Source: Phlebotomus papatasi
Lineage: Eukaryota > Arthropoda > Insecta > Diptera > Psychodidae
Assembly: GCF_024763615.1 (NCBI RefSeq)
Contig: NC_077223.1
Span: 62,310,627-62,374,626, forward strand
Reading direction: 5' to 3'
DNA: 64,000 nucleotides
This document shows, one piece after another, positions 10,396 to 22,757 of the stretch. The notes beneath the pieces are model-generated. The model saw only the letters and a program-made list of their open reading frames with translations, had not been told where the DNA came from and ran no database searches. The first letter of the stretch is position 1. Each line of letters opens with the position of its first letter. Position numbers and translations under genes: made by a program.

Positions 10396-10862
10396 CACTG
10401 AGAAAAAACTGGGGTGCGATTAACTCTTTTTCCTCATAGGGGAAACTGGGGCACCACCAAACACGGGGTACCACCAAACACTGCGATTTTTTAATCGGAT
10501 ATTAAATATCAGAGGATAAGACCGATAGGAATTTATAGGCACTATAGGGATGCTTGTCCATTGAAGGAATGGTCGAGATAGTCCAAGTAGTTTAGAAATA
10601 AAAATTACTGTTTGGTGGTACCCCGTGTTTGGTGGTGCCCCAGTTTCCCCTAATTTTAACACTTTTTAGGTATAAAAATATATCAACATTTTTTAATGTT
10701 AATTTTACACCTTTTCAAGGGTAAAATTAACTTGAAAAAGTGTAACTTTAAGCCCTAATACACCTAAAAATCATAATATATACACCGATTTCGGATCAAT
10801 ACTGCAGGGTAAAAGATACATTTCCGGAATGTTATTTTAACTTTTTCGGATTTCTCTCAGTG
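10396..10862 (+). mobile_element. CACTGAGA-type MITE, copy 2, with nested MITE
   Basis: The ends are CACTGAGAAAAA and TTTCTCTCAGTG, flanked by TA. The copy is 467 bp long only because a second MITE (10439-10650) plus one TA duplication sits inside it. Subtracting those 214 bp leaves 253 bp, exactly the length of copy 1. Confidence 0.85.
10439..10650 (+). mobile_element. GGGGAAAC-type MITE, copy 1 (212 bp)
   Basis: The TIRs are ~35 bp and begin GGGGAAACTGGGGCACCACC, with the mirror image at the right end. TA lies on each side. The uninterrupted sister sequence at 8320-8335 reads through this site, which confirms insertion at TA. A second copy is at 62348-62560. Confidence 0.88.
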
Positions 10863-11619
10863 TATAGCTCTTTTCGTCCTGAATTCTAAGATAAATGGGG
10901 GGGGGGGTCGCCGAAAACCGAAAGTCAATATAACTTTCCATTTAGCAGTCAGAATGGTGAGAATTTGAAAAAATGTGTAATGATTTAAATAAATTATTCA
11001 GCTTGAAAATTAAGTATTACTTTTTCTAAATTAGGCTAATGATGCTTTCTGATAAAACTGTCTTACGATTCCTATCATTTAAAGATATAAAAGATTATTG
11101 CTTCAAGCTTTGAAGTTAAAAGAATGGTAAGGAAGTTTGATAATATCTTAAGCTTTTCAATTTAAAGTAGATTGCTCTTTTTTTAAGCAAAACGCAGTAA
11201 ATAATAAATTTGATCAGTAAAATGTTTAATTTTGCTCAATAAAAAAAACGTAAGTCTTTAAAAAAACATTCCTCTCTTGATACCTTTCCTTTCTCTTTAG
11301 ATTCACCTTTTTTTGGTTTTTTTACAAAAAGCCATAGGTTTTTCAATGATTTTCGGATCGGTTTTAGATATAGTTCAGGGGAACATTTCGGTCATACACG
11401 CTGATGATCTAAAAATTTATCTTTTTAGAGATCAAAATTCAACTTCTCAGGGCGATTGATATCTCAACCGATTTGCCTCAATTTAAATTATTTGGTGACT
11501 CTATTTCTAAAGCACTGGAGGTATAGGAAACCTACCCCCCCCCTGAATTTTTTCCTGCTCGAAGTCACAGAGAGAGAGCAGCTATATAATAATAATTGTT
11601 TTTTTTTCAACTTGTCACC
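10863..11619. other. Non-coding with homopolymers and repeat fragment
   Basis: This holds a G9 run near 10900 and a fragment of dispersed family M at about 11330-11400 (CGGTTTTAGATATAG and ACATTTCGGTC). No gene is seen. Confidence 0.5.
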
Positions 11620-11886
11620 ATAATAATAATACTGGCACAACATTCCATGAAGGAACTAGGCCTTCCCATAAAGGGGATTTCTAAACATGCAATTATTATT
11701 TTTTCTTGTACGAGATGAGGTTGTCAGACCCATGTCCGTGGTATCAAGTGCGGTGGAGATCACTGGATGCAATCTGAATACCTTTAACGCCAGAAAAATT
11801 CCTGGCGACCTAAAGGGGATTCGAACCCGGGACACTTGCATCATAGAGCAAGTACTCTACCACTTGACCCATTGAGTGCCCATTCA
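11620..11886 (-). mobile_element. tRNA-derived SINE, minus strand
   Basis: Read on the minus strand, the right end begins with a tRNA-like head. It has an A-box-like GGGTCAAGTGGTAGAG, an anticodon-like hairpin CTTGC/GCAAG with a CTATGA loop, and a B-box GGGTTCGAATCCC. A ~190-bp body ends in an ATTATTATT tail. GTCACC flanks both ends (11614-11619 and 11887-11892), a short probable target duplication. T- and acceptor-stem pairing is poor, so the head is derived from a tRNA and is not a functional tRNA. Confidence 0.65.
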
Positions 11887-11892
11887 GTCACC

Positions 11893-12440
11893 ATCCTGGA
11901 GCATAAACGGTAAGACGTATCAACTTCCGGTCCTCGGTGACCCCCAATAAAAAAAACAATATCTCCAGACATTTTTTTTCTTTTCCACCCACCACCCATC
12001 CATCCCCACCAAAACCATGTTTTTTTTCACAAAATTGGCCCAGGCTTCTTCAATGACTTTCGGATATGTTTTAGAGGTAGTCTAGGCGAACATTTCGTCC
12101 AAGCATACATATGACCGGAAAATTCGCCATTTTCAATTATTGAAGGCATTGAAAGTCAAAGGTTAGTCACTTTTGAGGGTCCATTTTTCAACCCATTTTA
12201 GATAAGTTTGGATTTTTTGGAAATGTATTAAAATTCTGAACCAGGATGCATCAGTCTTCATCGGTAATGAATCGGTGAAGTACAGATTTTTTTTTTGATT
12301 TTCAAATGCTTTTGTGAGTTATGAATCAATTTGATCTCTATTAGACCATTTACGCACCAAAAGATCATGCAAAAAATTGATTCACGGAGAGCTATATCTC
12401 GTGAGTTCGAGCATTCCGCAAAGCTGGGACGCTTTGCCAT
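11893..12440 (+). repeat. Dispersed repeat family M
   Basis: This matches 53610-54065 in reverse orientation. Shared words include TTCCGGTC, CAATATCTCCAGAC, TCGGATATGTTTTAGAGG and GGCGAACATTTCGTCC. It ends near CGTGAGTTCGAGCATTCCGC, a motif repeated at 7800, 27315 and 28143. No coding potential is evident. Confidence 0.6.
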
Positions 12441-12961
12441 CTCTTTTTGCTAAGGGCTTGGAAATACCAAAATACTTAAACTGGCTAAATTACTCCCAAT
12501 CGTCCCAATTTTATTAATAAATTGGTAAAATATCGGGAATTGATTTTTTTTCAAATATTTATTACATTTGTCGTGATTCCTTTTTGGCTTTGATAGTCAT
12601 TCAGCCTTTAAAATTAAACACTCTGTCCTATTTTTTTTAATCAATTTTATCAATTGAATTGAACTTCGCTAACAGAAATTGATTTAAATCGACTTTATAG
12701 GACTAATATTTTTTTCACTAAAATTAAAGAGCAACTCAATCATTTTAATGAGAAATCATATTATTTACACTATTTAAAACTCTTTCAACCAAAATTTGTT
12801 AAGAATTTCCAGATTTTCTTTAAATTTGGTCACAACAAAATAAATTTTGTTTAGTCTAAGACCTAAATTCGTATTAAAATTTAATCTATTTCATATAATT
12901 AACTTTTTAGGCAGTCGCACGTAAAATGTAAAAATATTTTACTTATTTAAAAAGGTCTATA

Positions 12962-13191
12962 GGGTAAAGTAATATAAGTTGGACATAGTGTTACAAGTTG
13001 GAAAATTCGCCGGTACAAGTTGGACATGACTTTTTCTTGATGAATACAGTACAAAATTTGTTTTTAAGCACAAGGAACCAAATTATAAAACTAAAGCATT
13101 AAAAATAAACAAATAAAAATGAAGTACTAAATTTATCAAGAAAAAATCCCTGTACAAAGTGTACCATTGTCCAACTTGTACCACTTTGCCC
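12962..13191 (+). mobile_element. MITE with AGTTGGACA termini (230 bp)
   Basis: The left end GGGTAAAGTAATATAAGTTG mirrors the right end CCAACTTGTACCACTTTGCC, and TA lies on each side. The interior is AT-rich and non-coding. No second copy was noticed in the window. Confidence 0.7.
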
Positions 13192-14400
13192 TACTGATTA
13201 AGGCTTAAATTTTTTGTTTTTTTTTCACCTTTTTCAGCAATGATTTTATTTACATTTTCACGTATAATCATCTAATCTAAATCAGCCATTTGGGTTCTTG
13301 AATTATCTTGGCACAAGTAATTTTATTACTGAAATTATATGCTTCTGCATATACATATACCCCAGTATGTCAATTGAGGGACTTTTTATCGCCGAAGATA
13401 TGCCTGAGGGGGTGAAATCGCATGATTTATTCGAGCTTTTGTAGATTCGTAGGAAAATTGAATATTATCAAGTGTATTGGGTGAAAAAAAAATTCCATCA
13501 CGAGTGGAGTTTAATGGTGCTCCAAGGTAAAATTGATGGCATCAATTGATGAAGATATTTCAGCGTCATTGAATACTTACCATAAGAGAGGAAAATTAAG
13601 GTTGTGCGCATAATTCGCAATAAGAGCAAAATATATTGGAATAAATGAACCACCACGAGTCTAAGGAAAGCTCTGACAGAGAAGTAATAGAAATGCCCTC
13701 GCATGCAATATGAAATTTTAGCGTTATCTCCAGAGGCAGAAATGTCCCATTCAATTTAATAAAGATCTCTAGAAGAAAATCCCCTCAGTCGTCACATAAC
13801 AATTCCATACGAGCATATATGAAATGGTGAGGTTAATGCGAAAGGGAAGGAAATTGACATGAAGAGTCAGTTCTTTTTTTTTCTTCTTGGAAGAATAGGA
13901 ATTCTCTGCAATAGAAGTCTATTTCTCAGCACAGAATATAGCACTTGAGGCCGCAAAAGTTCAGTAAAAGCTAGAATGTGGCTTCTCAGTTTGCTCAAAG
14001 AGCTGCCTCGGAGACATATGTATGACAATGTCTGAGCCTTCATCCAACCAACACAATTCACTCTCAAGAATATCTTCTAGGCAAAGCTTTCATCCCATTT
14101 TTTTGGACTCAGAGGATTGATAACAAATATTGCAGACTGTGTCGAAAGTTAAACCGACAAAATTGATATTGTTCAGCTTTTCTAAATATCAAAATTTAGA
14201 GTTCGTATTTTACCTAGATTTCAAACTGCTTAATTATTTATTTCACAATTCCTTTTAGTACAGACGTGTACTAAATATTAAGCATTAAAATGTATTAAAA
14301 TATCTTGCGAAACCACAATATTTAATGCTTTCCGAACGTATTTTTTGTAAAATTTGTGCTACAAACTTAAATTGAACAAACACAATAAACCACCCAAACG
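13192..14400. other. Non-coding, apparently unique
   Basis: Short open frames (e.g. 13867-14067, minus) have no recognisable motif. No repeats were found here by in-window comparison. Confidence 0.4.
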
Positions 14401-15412
14401 AGAATGGTCAAGAGTATATGGGCGCTGGTCCCGGAATCGCCAAAAACGAGAGTAGGCGCATTTTGTAAGTACTGGTATGAGATTAAAAAATTGCCGGAAC
14501 GCAGGACGATAAACGCTGGGAGTCCTAGTAAAAAAGCATTTATCCTTCCGAAATATCGCTGTTTTGACAACGAATTACTCAAGAACGATTAAAGCGATCT
14601 TGATGAAATTCGATATAGGATCAGTGTATTACTTAAACTTTTTATTCATGCATACCACCCTCTCCCTCCACCCTCCGTTCTGGTAGCCCCCATACAAAAT
14701 GAGAGCATTTTACCTTACAACTCCTTTTTGAGATAAGGTAGAAAGCTGAAGTTCGACATGGGAACAAAGCTTAGGGAAGACTCTTTAACTAGCATACCAC
14801 CTCAACATCCACCTGTCTTATAGTCCCAATATAAAATGAATTCCTTTGCACAAATTGATTACAATATCAAAAAAATCACCACTAATGCCAATTATATTTT
14901 ACAATGAGGATATGTTTCTTTCTTTCACGTACCAACAGATCTTAATGAGGCGAAACATGAAATATAAAAAATTTAGAAAATGATTGTTAACGTTATTACT
15001 TATTCAATTTTTTCATTCAATCAAGTTCGATCAAAAAATACTTCGTGAGGATTGTTGAAAATAACTCTTTTCAAAAAGGAGTTATAAAGTAAAATGTTCT
15101 CCTTTTGTATGGGGGCTATCAGAATGGAGGGTAGGGGGAGTGGGTGGAATGCATGATTAAAAATTTTAAGTAGTACACTGACCTTATACCGAATTTCATC
15201 AAGATCGCTTTAGCAGTTCTTGCGTAATTTGTTGTCAAAATAGCGATTTATCGGAAGGATAGAGGCTTTTTTACAAGGACTCCCAGCGTTTATCGTCCTG
15301 GGTCCCGGGAATTCTTTTTTATCTTATACCAATATCTGCAAAATGCGCCTACCCGCCTACCCTCATCTCTGGATAAAGATGAACCGGTGCCCTATATACT
15401 TTTGACCATTCT
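14401..15412. repeat. Fold-back element with ~340-bp inverted arms
   Basis: 14401-14735 is mirrored by 15065-15412. The outer ends read AGAATGGTCAAGAGTATAT and its complement ATATACTTTTGACCATTCT. Inner matching words include GCGCATTTTG, AAACGCTGGGAGTCCT and CCCCCATACAAAA. A ~330-bp spacer separates the arms. Arm divergence is visible, so the element is not very recent. The open frames on both strands at 14367-14592 follow from the repeat. Confidence 0.8.
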
Positions 15413-16867
15413 TCCTTCTAAGAATAGTTTTTATGCTCTACAACTTTTCCTCCATGGTTTAGAACATTGGTCACGGAACAAAAGTTGTTACCTATACCAA
15501 TGTCTATCCATTGGCATAGGTCCCGTTCGTGACGATTCTTGGACCGGATTTGACCATTCTCCTTTTGTCTCCAAAATGAAATTGTAAATAATCTTATTTA
15601 AAATAAAATTTCCAGAAACATTACTGATTTGAATGTTCTAATTTCTATACTGTTACCATAATTTTCTATACAGTCTCTGTAGGGATGTTTTGTTTGCTTT
15701 ACCATTTTGCCTGATACTTAAGCGAAATTGTTGGAGGTCTTAGATGTACGGTTTTTTTCTAAAGTACTCCAAAATTCCTCTGAGTGTAGATACAATAAGT
15801 TGAAAGTAAATGTTTTCTTGGGGTTTATAACATAAATTTTTGCGGTGAAATCATTCGCGAGAAACTCGAAAGCACGGAAAAGAAATTTGATGTTGGCACA
15901 CGGAAAATTTTGATGGCATATCGCGTGCCAAATTGGTGGAAATTTTGACTCCATTGCCATCATTTCGTTCTATTGAATTTTTATGCTTGCACCCCCTGAA
16001 AGTTATTTCACAAAGAAAAAAAAACAACATTACCATCTGCTGAAAGTGTTCAAAGTCAAACAATGAGAAAAATGTTCTCTTCATTTCCTTACTTCTAGAG
16101 ATAATTAAATGTTCTACGAAAAAAAAAACGTGAAATGCCCGGAAGATGTTTATGAAAGTCTTCATTATTTCCTCTTCAGTTAATATTGCAGGGCGTTTCA
16201 ATTAGCTGCAGGAGCTTTTCTGCGCGCTTTCAAGGGAAAACCTTCAAAGGGAACACGAAAGGGACGATACAATGCCTTTTTATCTACTTTTTTTCCAACA
16301 ACTTTTCCCATGAAAGTTTTTTGTCGGCATCAATAGTGTACGAGAATATGTTATTTTTTTTCCTTTCCATCACTAAGTCTTCTTTTTATCTGCTCCTGTG
16401 GAGATGTGAGGAAAAAAAGGCCCCTGATTGAGGTCACTTCCGCTCATAAGGTAGACACTTTTTTGACGAAGTGATGAAGGTATCCTTTCCTTTTTTTATA
16501 AAAAGGGGATTGTTAAGGTAAGTGGAAAAAATCTCCCAATGGAGATAACTTTAAATAAATTAGTAGTGGATCTTCTGAGATTTTTATTTCAATATTGAAT
16601 GGAAAAGGGATTGGACAGAGTTTCAGCTTTGCTGAGTGCTCGAACTCTTGCTGCTGAAATAGAAGCCAAAGATTTCCGGCTTTGTGAAGTGCTCGATCTC
16701 ACGAGAATGAGCTATTCGTGTATTATTTTTTGATTGATTTTTTTATTATTTATTATTATTATCTTATTTCGAAATAAGAAATTTCTTGTAGGTTTTAGAA
16801 TATTTTAGCAAACAAGCATACGAACAAATAAAAAAAAATCGAGAAAGTTAAGTCATTTAAGAGTATA
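15413..16867. other. Non-coding block
   Basis: 15560-15572 again reads TTTGACCATTCTC, like the fold-back terminus, so a fragment of that element may extend here. The rest is AT-rich with T- and A-runs. Minus-strand frames of 81 and 116 codons (15718-16201) overlap in different frames and show no motif. Near 16630-16690 are words resembling the GTGCTCGAACTC motif of family M. Confidence 0.4.
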
Positions 16868-18447
16868 GAGAAGGAGCTCATAATTTTGGACAGGGTGCAT
16901 AAACATCAATGATCTAAGTTTGAAGTGCGATATTTCAATAGTAATTGATTTTTTAGTTACCCTCTTTTCAGAAGGGTTGTTTAGAAACTTGGCAAGTTGT
17001 TTATCGTCTTTGTTTTTACTAAAATTAGACTTAATACATTTAAAAATGAATTGATTTTTAAGTGAAATGAAAAAGTGAATTTTACTCTGATTTTAGACAC
17101 CTTGGTTGTAAATTTGGACTCATTGCTTGTAATTATGGACAGCTAATTTACCCATAACGGGGTGTCCCTTGTACTCCATTTCGAAAACCTATCTTTATGA
17201 GAAGGAATCGTAAAATGTCGATGTTCTAAGTTTGAAGTGCGATATTTTCAATAATAATTGGCTTTCTTTGTTACTCTCTTTCCAGAAGGATTGTTTAGAA
17301 ACTTGGCAAGCTATTTATCGTCTTATTTTTACTAAAATTAGTTTTAATACGTTTAAAAATGAATTGATATGTAGAGGTGAATTTGACTCTTATTTTGGAC
17401 AACTGGGTTATTAATTTGGACAACTTGGCTGTAAATTTGGACAGCTAATCCGCCTCGACAGGATGCCCATTGTTTTTCATTTCATGAACCAATCTTACCA
17501 AGTCCTCTTCCTGTTCATGTAAGGGAACCGTAGAATGTCACAAGAAGCCCGGAAACTTTTCGTATCATTAAATAAAATGAGTTCACTTCGGTACTCCAAG
17601 TACGCACGGATTCGCGCATTCCTTAGTCTTTTCAGGTGCCCTTTAAGGCTTTTCTTACTACATCTCGTTCGTAGAGATGATGTTCCTTTTAATTTTCTAC
17701 GGATTTATACAACATAGTCAACACAAAAGCTAGAACGTTAAAAAATTTCGAGAAAAAAAACACTTGTGCAAAATAGTATCACCTCACTGATAAATCTCCG
17801 GAAAAATTGTTTATTTTTCACACGAAAAACGTAATTCACAAGACAAATTTCACTTTAGGTCAAAGAAACAAATCACGATTATAGGGGAAAATACTCTCCA
17901 TTCGACTGTTCACTTCATGCCTTCGAATTATGTGAATTTTCTTTTAGTTTTCCTAAGAGACTTACACATTTCTATTAAATATTAAGTAGCTTATTATGAA
18001 TTATTGATAATTATGTAATAATTATGTGAAAGTCTTTTAGGAAACATAAAGGAAATTCATATTGTTCGAAGGCATAAACATTCGAAGGGAGAGTACTTTC
18101 CCCTAGTAATCAACACAATATTCAATGAATTAAAAACATTGAAGAAAAAATATTAGTGCTTTACCATAGCTAAATAACACTGAAGTAAACACGAAAATCT
18201 TTTACATTTCTTGTGAGCAACTGCTCACATTGTAGTTTCAACAAAGCAATTTTAATTCAAATCCCATTCAAAATATACCGAATTTAGTGTTAAAATCTTT
18301 CAAAAAGAACAAATATTTAAATTGAATATATTATTCAACAAAAATTATAAGAAAATTCCGTAATTTTAATCAATTTATTTTTAGCGTCCAATTTTACGGA
18401 CAAACTGTCCAAAATTAGAAGCTGTCCAATAATATAAGCACCTTCCC
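16868..18447 (+). mobile_element. ~1-kb TA-flanked element ('CTCATAATTTTGG' family), copy 1
   Basis: The left end GGAGCTCATAATTTTGGACA and right end AATATAAGCACCTTCCC resemble the ends of 57361-58424, and much of the interior matches in the same orientation. This copy is longer for two visible reasons. Its 5' ~310 bp is partly duplicated in tandem (GTTTGAAGTGCGATAT at about 16918 and 17230), and a 220-bp MITE is nested at 17884-18103. Removing both leaves ~1,046 bp, close to the 1,064 bp of copy 2. No intact ORF remains. Confidence 0.7.
17884..18103 (+). mobile_element. GGGGAAA-type MITE with CTCTCC/TTCGAA arms, copy 1
   Basis: The ends GGGGAAAATACTCTCC and GGAGAGTACTTTCCCC are inverted, and TA flanks both sides. 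The interior carries TTTCTATTAAATATTA and TGATAATTATG words shared with 22155-22369 and 42363-42579. It is inserted in the larger element at 16868-18447. Confidence 0.85.
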
Positions 18448-20198
18448 TATTGCCGATCATGACCAATTAAGCCCCATGCAGCCGGGTTGAAAATTTCAAG
18501 ATCTTAAAAAAAAAGCCCAAATTTAAGCAAATGGATTGAAAAATAGGCCCTACAGAGTGGTTAAACTTTGACCTTTGAAAATTTAATACCGAAATGATTT
18601 TCCAAAATAGGTATCTAAGGATGAAATATTAAGTTTGACCACCAAACTCTGACTGAACTCTAAATTCAAAAATTTCATCTAACTGTAAACCCTTGGGTGA
18701 TGGAGTTGAAAGTTGAAATACATATTTATAACATAAAATCGATATATTTTTATATACATTGTTCTCTGTGGAGATTTAGCACTGGAAATTATTGTTTATG
18801 GGGCTTTGCAGCACTACTGTGAAACAGAGAAAAACTAAAGCTTTAAAGTTTTTTAATTGTTGTTTTGGCCACGAAGGCTTGAATAGAAAATCACACTTCA
18901 AATAATAAGGTTTTACACAGTGTTATATCTATCCTTTGACATATACTTGAAGATTTCGAAAAGCAATTGAAACATTAGCATAATATTTAAGAAAATCGAA
19001 TTATACTTTAAGAAAACTTCGTTATAATTTTTTTTCATGAAAGAGAGCTATTAACTCATAAAGAGAAAATTTTAAAATAGACTCAACCCAAAGAGTCCAT
19101 TGGATTTTCTTTGCAATTTCCTCATTCCTACTCATTAAATACCATAAAGGAGTTGGAAGAGGATTTTATCAATATTATTTTTTTTTTCAGACAAATTGGC
19201 TTACATGAAAACCAAAACTTTTCGAAAAAAATAACGAATTTCTTACACAAAGAATAAACAAGAACAGAAAATATTGCGTATCATTTTCAATGTTTAATTT
19301 TATTGATTACGCAGAAAGAGTATCCGTAAGGTGAAAATAAAAATACATGGAAATGTTCTTCTTTTCATTCTGGTGGAATGGGAACGACTTGTGAGATAAA
19401 GAAGTTTTCCTTTTTGAGAGGGCGGTGGATGAACATGTAGCCGCAGGAGGAGGGAGTAAATTTTTCCTTACCCAGAGCTCGCTTTATTTTCCATCTCTGG
19501 ACTTCTAAAATATTTCTCCACCATAGAGCTTGAGTACAGAAACTTACAATCTCTTTGGTCTCCTCCTTGGGAACCTTCGTTATTTCAACGATGAAAAAGT
19601 AAGTAATTCTCATTTGGTTCTGAACATGAGTTTTCATTAAAAAGTGCTTCCTTCTGATGGGATGGGTAGGTCGTCAGGATGCGCAACAAGAACGTGAGTT
19701 TTCACTTGCTCATTTTTTTGAAAAATTTACCCATCACAAGAAGGAAGGACTGAAACTGAGCTGGAAAATCAATAGAAAGACTCACGGATATGATAGTTTG
19801 AGAAAATTCTAAAAGTGACATCAGTAAATATTTATAACGCTTAAAGGGGGGGGGGCTAAATTACAAGGTCAAAATAATATTTTTTTTACTGTTGCTCAAA
19901 ATCGAAAATATTATTAAGTGATCAAACTTTGATTGTTATTTTTGAAGATACCCACGTGGTAAAATTTTGCTATAGTATGGACCGTATGGACAAATTGGGT
20001 CGGAGTCATTAATTCATGAAACTCCCATAACAGAGTTCAAGCATTGATGAATCTGCTCAATCTGCTATGCTCCAAAAATCCAACCAAGTCCAATGCAATT
20101 GATCATAAATCTTTGGAATTGCACTTGTTCCAATTCGTTGCTCCAATTAATATGAGCTTTTAAGGACCATTCAGCACAGCAAACGCTAATTGGTAAGT
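18448..20198. other. Non-coding; family M fragment at start
   Basis: 18470-18640 resembles the interior of family M (a TTGAAAAATAGGCCC-like segment followed by TTTGACCTTTGAAA). The rest is AT-rich, with a G9 run near 19850. A 90-codon minus-strand frame (19365-19637) has no recognisable motif. Confidence 0.4.
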
Positions 20199-20687
20199 TT
20201 ATACTGAACCATTAAATATCCTAAACAGTGAGTTGTGCAGATTTCTCTGAAGCACAAAAATTCCTCCCCAATGTACGATCTTCAGTGTCTTGAGTGTGTA
20301 ATTCAGTGCAAAAGTCTCTCTCGACCAATTTAAAAGTTGAGCTTTTCCTCGCAAAACATCGGAGGCGAAAGCTCCTGGGGGAATATTGTCATACGAGATT
20401 TCTTGTTTTGCCCGAAAACACACGGTTCCACATTCTTTTCCTTCCTTATTTGAAGAAAAGCCATGAGTGTGAGGAAATGATTTGAAAAGTCTGAGGAAAT
20501 TGATGTCTTCAATATCACAGTGCATTTTTCCTGGTGGAAACAACACAAATACAGCTTTCTCTTCATCTTTTTCCGGAGAACGGGAAAATTCACACGTGTA
20601 GAAGAAGTAAAGTGAGAAGAGAGTAGAATTTGACTGTAAACAGGGTAAAATGAGAAAATATACCATTTGGATCGTATAAATTTTCAA
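20199..20687 (-). CDS. Unrecognised 162-codon open frame, doubtful gene
   Basis: This is the longest open frame outside the LINE. The predicted start is hydrophobic (MVYFLILPCL near residues 8-17) and could imitate a signal peptide. The remainder shows no domain, no repeats and no family resemblance that I recognise. A second frame on the same strand and one on the opposite strand are open over the same bases, which argues that composition explains it. The sequence looks unique in the window. I think chance is more likely than a gene, but its length makes it worth a transcript check. Confidence 0.15.
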   Translation of the reverse strand: MKIYTIQMVYFLILPCLQSNSTLFSLYFFYTCEFSRSPEKDEEKAVFVLFPPGKMHCDIEDINFLRLFKSFPHTHGFSSNKEGKECGTVCFRAKQEISYDNIPPGAFASDVLRGKAQLLNWSRETFALNYTLKTLKIVHWGGIFVLQRNLHNSLFRIFNGSV

Positions 20688-22154
20688 TATTTTCCAAACA
20701 CCAACGAGAGTTGGAATTTATAGATAAATCTTTTGTCTTTGTACAGAAATTGAGAAATAATTTTTATCGATCACAATGATGGTAAATGGAGATTTACGGG
20801 ATTGAGAAATAAAGTTGCAGATGAGCATTCATGGGGAAAGTCAATTTAAATGGAAAGTTTCTCTTTTGTTAGAAATAGAATGAGAAATGACAATAAAATT
20901 TGCAAAACTTAATTTAAAGTATCTTCTACTTTGGACTTCACTCTTTTTTGTGCGGAGTTAGACCTACTTTTTTTTGGAAGTAATTGTACGTATGATGAAC
21001 GGAGTGATTCCATGCTGCTAGGAAACGCAACTATACCGATTTGCCTTTCCTTCAATTACTTGAGATTACAGACGTGTCTGTCGATATTAAAACTTTAGAT
21101 AAAGTTCAATCTTAACATCATAATAATCATCAATCGACCAGAATTGGCGGAAGGTTACTCCCAATAAGGCATCGACCAATCTGATCCTTAAACAAATATT
21201 TTTCTTCAGTTTTGCTTTAGACCTGTACATATTATTTCATCAAAATCATATTCAGGAAAGTGCTTATGTGAATCAATCAACAGGATCATTATTTCAGTAT
21301 CTAATCATCTAACATTTCATCGAAACCAACAACCCGTCTGATCTCTTTCTCAACATGGGCTTCTAAATTAATGACGATGAGAGAAGATCATCGGTAGACA
21401 CCCATCTTGTCTTATATAGGGTAAGGGACCGAAGTAACAATTTATAAACAACAATAATTTGTAGAAGATCTTTCGCCAAAAAAACGGAAAAGTAGCAATC
21501 GTGTAGTTACTCGTTACTCTCATCGTCGTTGGCAACCCTTCCTATTGCAATCCAGGGTACCTCTCTGATCTGCTTCAGAGTGAGTGAAGTGGAATGACAC
21601 CGAATTATTTAAAAAAAAAAAAGTAAAATATCGCTGTAAAATTGTTCATTAAAATGTATTATTCAGAATACATGTACCTAGAAGCGAATTCATTTGGTCC
21701 CCAATAAAGACAATTACTCAGAAACCTTACATTTTCGACTACTGAATGCGTAGGACATCGAAAGCTCTGAGAAGTTTTTTTTTTATTCTGGGCTAAACTT
21801 TTTTGTCCGACGATAACCGGATTATTGTTTTTAACATCTGGTCTTACCTGTTTGAGCTAGGCTAGTTCACACAGGGCATAGGGCACTTTGAACCAGACTA
21901 TCGGGATATAATGTCTACCCCTCGTAGCCTAGTTCTTATGTCCTCGTACCTCTTCTAACCCCGAAGTTTCCAAAACCATTATTTAGCGTGACAATCGTCT
22001 CAATACAGCACCTCTCTAGGTTTCCCAGAGTAGTAGTCTTACTTCTACACCGGTCTTGGATTGATCTTGGATTGGCTCAATCAAATCATCCGACAGGATA
22101 GTGGTTGGAACATATGGCACTGCTCTACCACGTAAATCCTACACAACAAAATTA
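20688..22154. other. Non-coding; GC-richer unknown block at 21840-22150
   Basis: No gene was found. 21840-22150 is less AT-rich than its surroundings. On the minus strand it contains a TACGTGGTAGAGCAG word and, ~230 bp on, a GGTTCAAAGTGCC word that loosely resemble Pol III A and B boxes. The spacing is too long for a simple tRNA head, so this is not called a SINE. Confidence 0.35.
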
Positions 22155-22369
22155 GGGGAAAGTACTCTCCCTTCAAACGTTCATACTTTCGAATAATATG
22201 AATTTTCTTTTAGTTATTCTAATAGACGTACACATTTCTATTAAATATTAGTTGGCTTATCATCAATTGATGATAATTCCGTGATAATTTAGTGTAAATA
22301 TCTTACGAAAAACAAAAGAAATTCACATTATTCGAAGGCATGAACTTTCGAAGGGAGAGCACTTTCCCC
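22155..22369 (+). mobile_element. GGGGAAA-type MITE with CTCTCC/TTCGAA arms, copy 2
   Basis: The ends GGGGAAAGTACTCTCCCTTC and GAAGGGAGAGCACTTTCCCC are inverted, with TA on both sides. 215 bp long, non-coding, and close to copy 1. Confidence 0.88.
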
Positions 22370-22506
22370 TAATTTTGTTAATTATCCAAAGAAATCAACA
22401 CAGTATGAGCATGAACTGGGCTTGAGTAGAAAAGTCTTTGGTTAATTTATTGCCACACCAAGATGTCATATAACAGCCCAAACTATACTAACCTAATGTG
22501 CCCTAG

Positions 22507-22701
22507 ACACACTTACAACTTAAGCCGTAAGACGATTTAATGTAATTATAATTAAAATAATGATGAGATTAAATCCCCATCGGTTTACCACTAACTAAGT
22601 CGTTTTTAAGCTTAAGTCCGGAAACGGCTTAGTCACAAACTGATGGAAATGTAATCTAATCAATATTTTGATTATAATTACGTTAAGCCGTAAGTGTGTC
22701 A
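22507..22701 (+). mobile_element. MITE with TTAAGCCGTAAGTGTGT terminus
   Basis: The left end GACACACTTAC is mirrored by GTAAGTGTGTC at the right end. TTAAGCCGTAAG occurs near both ends. The internal words GATTATAATTACNTTAAGCC and CGGCTTAGT recur at 44405-44490. A more distant relative may lie at 40045-40145. Confidence 0.5.
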
Positions 22702-22757
22702 CTTCTACATTTCGGATTACCTATGCATCCAGGCCACAATTGGGCCGCTTATGCTTC

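Noticed and set aside
20199..20687. 162-codon frame as a secreted protein gene
   Set aside because: The hydrophobic start is weak evidence. Other frames over the same bases are open and no family resemblance is seen, so it is kept only as a low-confidence entry.
21840..22150. SINE in the GC-richer block at 21.8-22.15 kb
   Set aside because: A- and B-box-like words are ~230 bp apart and no tail or target duplication was found.
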